DNA of 11,563 bases, taken from NCBI GenBank assembly GCA_013414725.1, contig CP058706.1:61912-73474 (forward strand), in the 5' to 3' direction. Position 1 is the first letter of the stretch, and each line of letters opens with the position of its first letter. Positions 7,607 to 11,563 of the stretch are shown here, one piece after another. The position numbers and the translations under genes are program-made. Under the pieces are notes generated by a model. That model was not told the origin of the DNA and ran no database searches. It was given only the letters and a program-made list of their open reading frames with translations. The stretch is from Coxiellaceae bacterium (GTDB taxonomy: Bacteria > Pseudomonadota > Gammaproteobacteria > GCA-013414725).

Positions 7607-8667
7607 TTATTTAGCAGTTGCCAACTCAATTAAACGCGATTTTGTACGTTGGAATTCTTGTGACAATAAACCATTTACATAAATCGCTTCGATAGGCACT
7701 TGAGACGCGATAATTAGACGTTTTTGGTTGTCATAAATCACATCGATTAATTTTATAAATAACCGAGCAATATCATGTTGATCTGGCAAAATGGGTGGTA
7801 AATGACTCAGCATAATCACATCGAATTGTGCCACTATTTCTAAATAATCAAACTGGCTGCGCGGTGGATGACATAATTGATGAAAATCACACCAAAGCAC
7901 ACGCTGGCTACGTTTTTATTGGCATACTACGACCAGCTATGATCATGGGGTCAGTAGTGGTGATTGAGCCAGCTGAGTATTGTAAAAAATACTGTTCCAT
8001 TTCTAACAATTCATGGCCATTTTGTGCAAATAAAAAGTAAGTCAAATTAGCATTGCGTTGTCGATAATCATTATTTAATGACAGCTCAATAATTTCAAAA
8101 TGTTTGTTAATTAACGCAATGGCTGGTAGAAATTGCTCTCTTTGCAGGCCATTTTTATATAAAGCATCGGGAACAACATTGGAAGTGAGGACCATGACAC
8201 AACGATTGGCCATTAACGCTGTCAATAATCGGGCCAAAATCATCGCATCAACGATTTCTATGACAATAAATTCATCCAAACAAATTACACGATAGAGTTG
8301 CGCCAAACGTTGAGCAATTTTATTCAGTGGGTTGGGCTCCCCTTTTAAGGCTTGCAATTGTCGATGGATCTCAGCCATAAATTCGACAAAATGCCAACGT
8401 TTTTCTGAGTAAATGGCAAGCAATGATAAAATGTATTCATCAAAAAGGTTTTTCCGGCACCCACACTTCCCCAGACATACAGGCTTTTTATAGTTGGCTT
8501 GGGAAACAGCCAATTTTAAAACGGCTAAAACGATGACTACACCGTTCCTCTGCCATTAACTCGGCATACAGTGCTTGTAATTTTGCAACGACTAACCATT
8601 GATTGGCATCGCTAATGATTTCGCCGCTCTGTACCGCTTTTTGATAATATTCAACAGGTGTAATCAT
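7607..8667 (-). pseudogene. zapE: Cell division ATPase ZapE (AFG1-like), frameshifted
   Basis: ZapE is a cytoplasmic AFG1-family P-loop ATPase that acts at the FtsZ ring; it is dispensable in E. coli under ordinary growth. The ATG at 8667 opens MITPVEYYQKAVQSGEI, typical of the family's N terminus. After one base lost at 8501-8506, the next frame gives the Walker A region SLYVWGSVGAGKTFLMNTFY; after another lost from 8400-8404 come KRWHFVEFMAEIHRQLQALK, the Walker B region RVICLDEF, and TSNVVPDALYKNGLQREQFL; a third break at 7913-7917 (two bases lost, or one gained) leads to LWCDFHQLCHPPRSQFDYLE and the end TKSRLIELATAK. The repaired length is 354 residues against about 375 in E. coli, so nothing large is missing. 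All catalytic motifs survive across frames, so inactivation is recent or the frameshifts are errors. A TATAAT at 8722-8727 (minus strand) may be its promoter. groEL lies upstream but has its own terminator. Confidence 0.88.
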
Positions 8668-8692
8668 TTAAAAATCGCTTCTATAAAAATTC

Positions 8693-8714
8693 AGGATGGC
8701 GCTTGATCCACCCT
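8693..8714. repeat. Shortened relative of the GTAGGGTGGATC palindrome
   Basis: AGGATGGCGCTTGATCCACC followed by CTA resembles the 549-586 palindrome with its centre partly deleted: the half CGCTTGATCCACCCTA matches the reverse complement of 551-567. It lies in the short space between zapE and the groEL terminator. Confidence 0.5.
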
Positions 8715-8738
8715 AGAATTTATTATAACTCTATAAAC

Positions 8739-8763
8739 AAAAACCCCGCCAAAGCGGGGTTTT
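8739..8763 (-). terminator. Rho-independent terminator of groES-groEL
   Basis: AAAACCCCGC (8740-8749) and GCGGGGTTTT (8754-8763) form a perfect 10-bp stem with a 4-base loop. On the minus strand the stem is followed by TTTTTGTTTATAG, a good U-tract. It begins 26 bases after the groEL stop and should separate the chaperonin operon from zapE. Confidence 0.92.
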
Positions 8764-8788
8764 GCGGAACTAATCATGCAAGCAACGC

Positions 8789-10438
<1,650 letters not shown>

Positions 10439-10486
10439 TTAATTACCTCTTATATTTAAGTAAATGTTCCTTAATATGAAGACCGG

Positions 10487-10774
10487 TTATTCAACCACGC
10501 CCATAATGTCATCTTCTCGCATAATGACATAGTCTTCACCATTCAACTTGACTTCAGTGCCAGCATATTTGCCGAACAACACTTGGTCACCTACTTTTAA
10601 ACCTAATGGACGCACTTGGCCATTATCTAAAATTTTGCCTGCGCCAATAGCGATCACTTTGCCACGAATGGGTTTTTCGGTAGCTGAATCCGGGATAACA
10701 ATACCGCCGGCGGAAGTACGTTCTTCTTCCATGCGTTTAATGACAACGCGATCATGCAATGGACGAATATTCAT
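10487..10774 (-). CDS. groES: Co-chaperonin GroES (Hsp10), 95 residues
   Basis: GroES is the heptameric lid of the GroEL chamber. The protein starts [18 protein letters not shown], has the mobile loop [16 protein letters not shown] (about residues 21-36) with the I-V-I hydrophobic triad that contacts GroEL, and ends in the usual beta-strand [17 protein letters not shown]. Length is normal. AAGGAG (10784-10789) lies nine bases before the ATG; an upstream ATGGCATGA overlaps the start region but is out of frame and closes at once. It is the first gene of the groES-groEL operon, preceded by a CIRCE operator and a sigma-70 type promoter, which points to repression by HrcA released on heat or misfolding stress. 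Confidence 0.99.
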   Translation of the reverse strand: MNIRPLHDRVVIKRMEEERTSAGGIVIPDSATEKPIRGKVIAIGAGKILDNGQVRPLGLKVGDQVLFGKYAGTEVKLNGEDYVIMREDDIMGVVE

Positions 10775-10848
10775 GCCATTTTTCTCCTTCGGTTAAATAC
10801 GCTCAAAACTGTGTAACGAACCTAAACATCAATTGACTTAGGCACCCG

Positions 10849-10875
10849 TTAGCACTCTCATTGGGTGAGTGCTAA
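10849..10875. promoter_or_regulatory. CIRCE operator (HrcA binding site)
   Basis: The sequence is TTAGCACTC-N9-GAGTGCTAA (arms 10849-10857 and 10867-10875), a perfect match to the CIRCE consensus. HrcA binds this inverted repeat and represses chaperone operons; GroEL itself assists HrcA, so the operon senses free chaperonin. The operator touches the -10 hexamer of the groES promoter and would cover the transcription start. The hrcA gene is not in the window. Confidence 0.96.
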
Positions 10876-10902
10876 TGATAGTGAAATGGGGATCGTTGTC
10901 AA
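10875..10902 (-). promoter_or_regulatory. Sigma-70 promoter of groES-groEL
   Basis: On the minus strand, -35 TTGACA (10897-10902) and -10 TATCAT (10875-10880) are separated by 16 bases. The -10 abuts the CIRCE element, giving simple steric repression. I did not find a sigma-32 type promoter in the leader 10775-10848, but this was judged by eye. Confidence 0.82.
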
Positions 10903-11023
10903 GAATTCAAGGGGATTCAGTCAAGTAGTGTCGAATGGAGTAGTTTTTATTAATGACTTAAATTAGCATTTTAAAAATAAATAGGCTAAATTCATACGAG
11001 CAAACCAGGGATCACAACCAATT

Positions 11024-11347
11024 ATGAGCCAAGCACTTTATCAACTTATCCTTTGTACTTGCCCTGATAAAATGACTGCCGAAAGGTTAGCAAACTTAGT
11101 CATCAATAATCAGTTGGCAGCTTGCGTTAACATCATTGGCAATATCACCTCGGTTTATCACTGGGAAGGGAACATTGCTACTAACGATGAATGTTTATTA
11201 CTCATTAAGACCTCTACACAACGCTATGCCTTGCTAGAAAAGACCCTAAAAGCGGCCCATCCTTATGACGTGCCTGAAATTATCGCCATTGATATTCAAC
11301 AAGGACTGCCCGCCTATCTTGATTGGATCAGCCTGAATGTTAAATAG
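11024..11347 (+). CDS. cutA: Divalent cation tolerance protein CutA
   Basis: A 107-residue CutA1-family protein, close to the usual length. CutA is a very stable trimeric, ferredoxin-like fold protein (related in fold to PII signalling proteins) that binds copper and other metal ions; its cellular role is still debated. Conserved features are the C-P-D start region (ILCTCPDKMTAERLA), the AACVNIIGNITSVYHWEGNI core, the ECLLLIKTS strand and the signature HPYDVPEIIAI near residues 85-95. The ribosome binding site is weak (AGGGA about 13 bases upstream), and no clear promoter is seen in 10903-11023. Its last codons overlap the start of dsbD, so the two are translated together. cutA next to dsbD, near groES-groEL, is a known gammaproteobacterial arrangement, also seen in E. 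coli. Confidence 0.95.
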   Translation: MSQALYQLILCTCPDKMTAERLANLVINNQLAACVNIIGNITSVYHWEGNIATNDECLLLIKTSTQRYALLEKTLKAAHPYDVPEIIAIDIQQGLPAYLDWISLNVK

Positions 11348-11563
11348 TATCACCAAATTGATTATCGGTTTGTTAGCGTTGCTAGCGCTCTCTTGCCCAG
11401 CTCAAGCCATTACTGAGAGAGTGCCATTACCGGTTGAGCAAGTGTTCCAGCTCTCTGCCTCTAGCCAAGATGCCCAAACCTTGGTGTTACAATGGCAAAT
11501 AGCACCAGGTTATTACCTGTATGCTGATCGTTTTCATTTTCAGTTGACTGCACCTAAAAAGCT
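11337..11563 (+). CDS. dsbD: Thiol:disulfide interchange protein DsbD, N-terminal part
   Basis: The frame starts with ATG 11337, inside the end of cutA (11-base overlap), and is open to the window edge; 75 residues are visible. DsbD is an inner membrane protein that passes electrons from cytoplasmic thioredoxin to periplasmic DsbC and cytochrome c maturation proteins. Residues 1-23 form a signal peptide with a hydrophobic core (LIIGLLALLAL) and a cleavage site after A-Q-A. The following segment (VLQWQIAPGYYLYADRFHFQ) matches the start of the periplasmic N-terminal domain, whose W-x-I-A-x-G-Y-Y-L-Y motif is characteristic. The catalytic cysteines of this domain and the membrane part lie beyond the window. 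Translational coupling to cutA is likely because no separate ribosome binding site is obvious. Confidence 0.88.
   Translation, partial: MLNSITKLIIGLLALLALSCPAQAITERVPLPVEQVFQLSASSQDAQTLVLQWQIAPGYYLYADRFHFQLTAPKK

Overview
The window is AT-rich bacterial DNA, most probably from a host-associated, intracellular gammaproteobacterium of the Legionellales/Coxiellaceae kind. This is inferred from gammaproteobacterial housekeeping genes (nrdB, zapE, groES-groEL, cutA-dsbD), a perfect HrcA/CIRCE operator before groES, a gene with a eukaryotic-type F-box, and extensive gene decay with small mobile repeats. No marker fixes the genus.

Layout. Positions 1-465 hold the 3' end of nrdB. Positions 466-909 hold no gene but several palindromic or dispersed repeats and a putative promoter. 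Positions 910-3843 are the remains of one long gene (about 980 codons once repaired) starting with an F-box, broken by 13 one-base indels and one TAG. A hairpin at 3904-3935 separates it from a small intact two-helix membrane protein gene on the minus strand (3948-4163). Positions 4297-4573 are a 277-bp MITE-like element with near-perfect terminal inverted repeats and a perfect 8-bp target duplication. Positions 4852-7338 (minus) are a second broken gene, 829 codons when three homopolymer losses are repaired, with pentapeptide-like repeats and a TPR-like motif. Another repeat fragment lies at 7446-7537. Positions 7607-8667 (minus) are a frameshifted zapE. Then come the intact groEL and groES (minus) with terminator, promoter and CIRCE, and on the plus strand cutA and the start of dsbD.

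Two themes stand out. First, three neighbouring non-core genes all carry the same lesion, mostly one base lost from a short A/T run, while nrdB, groEL, groES and cutA are open and keep their A5/T5 runs. This looks like decay of dispensable genes by replication slippage, although a residual sequencing error cannot be excluded from the sequence alone. Second, the spaces between genes are filled with copies of one repeat family, one of which shows the marks of true transposition. The F-box gene has its own ribosome binding site, a TATAAT box and a possible PmrA-like direct repeat upstream, as would fit a former type IV (Dot/Icm) effector gene; that last step is inference.
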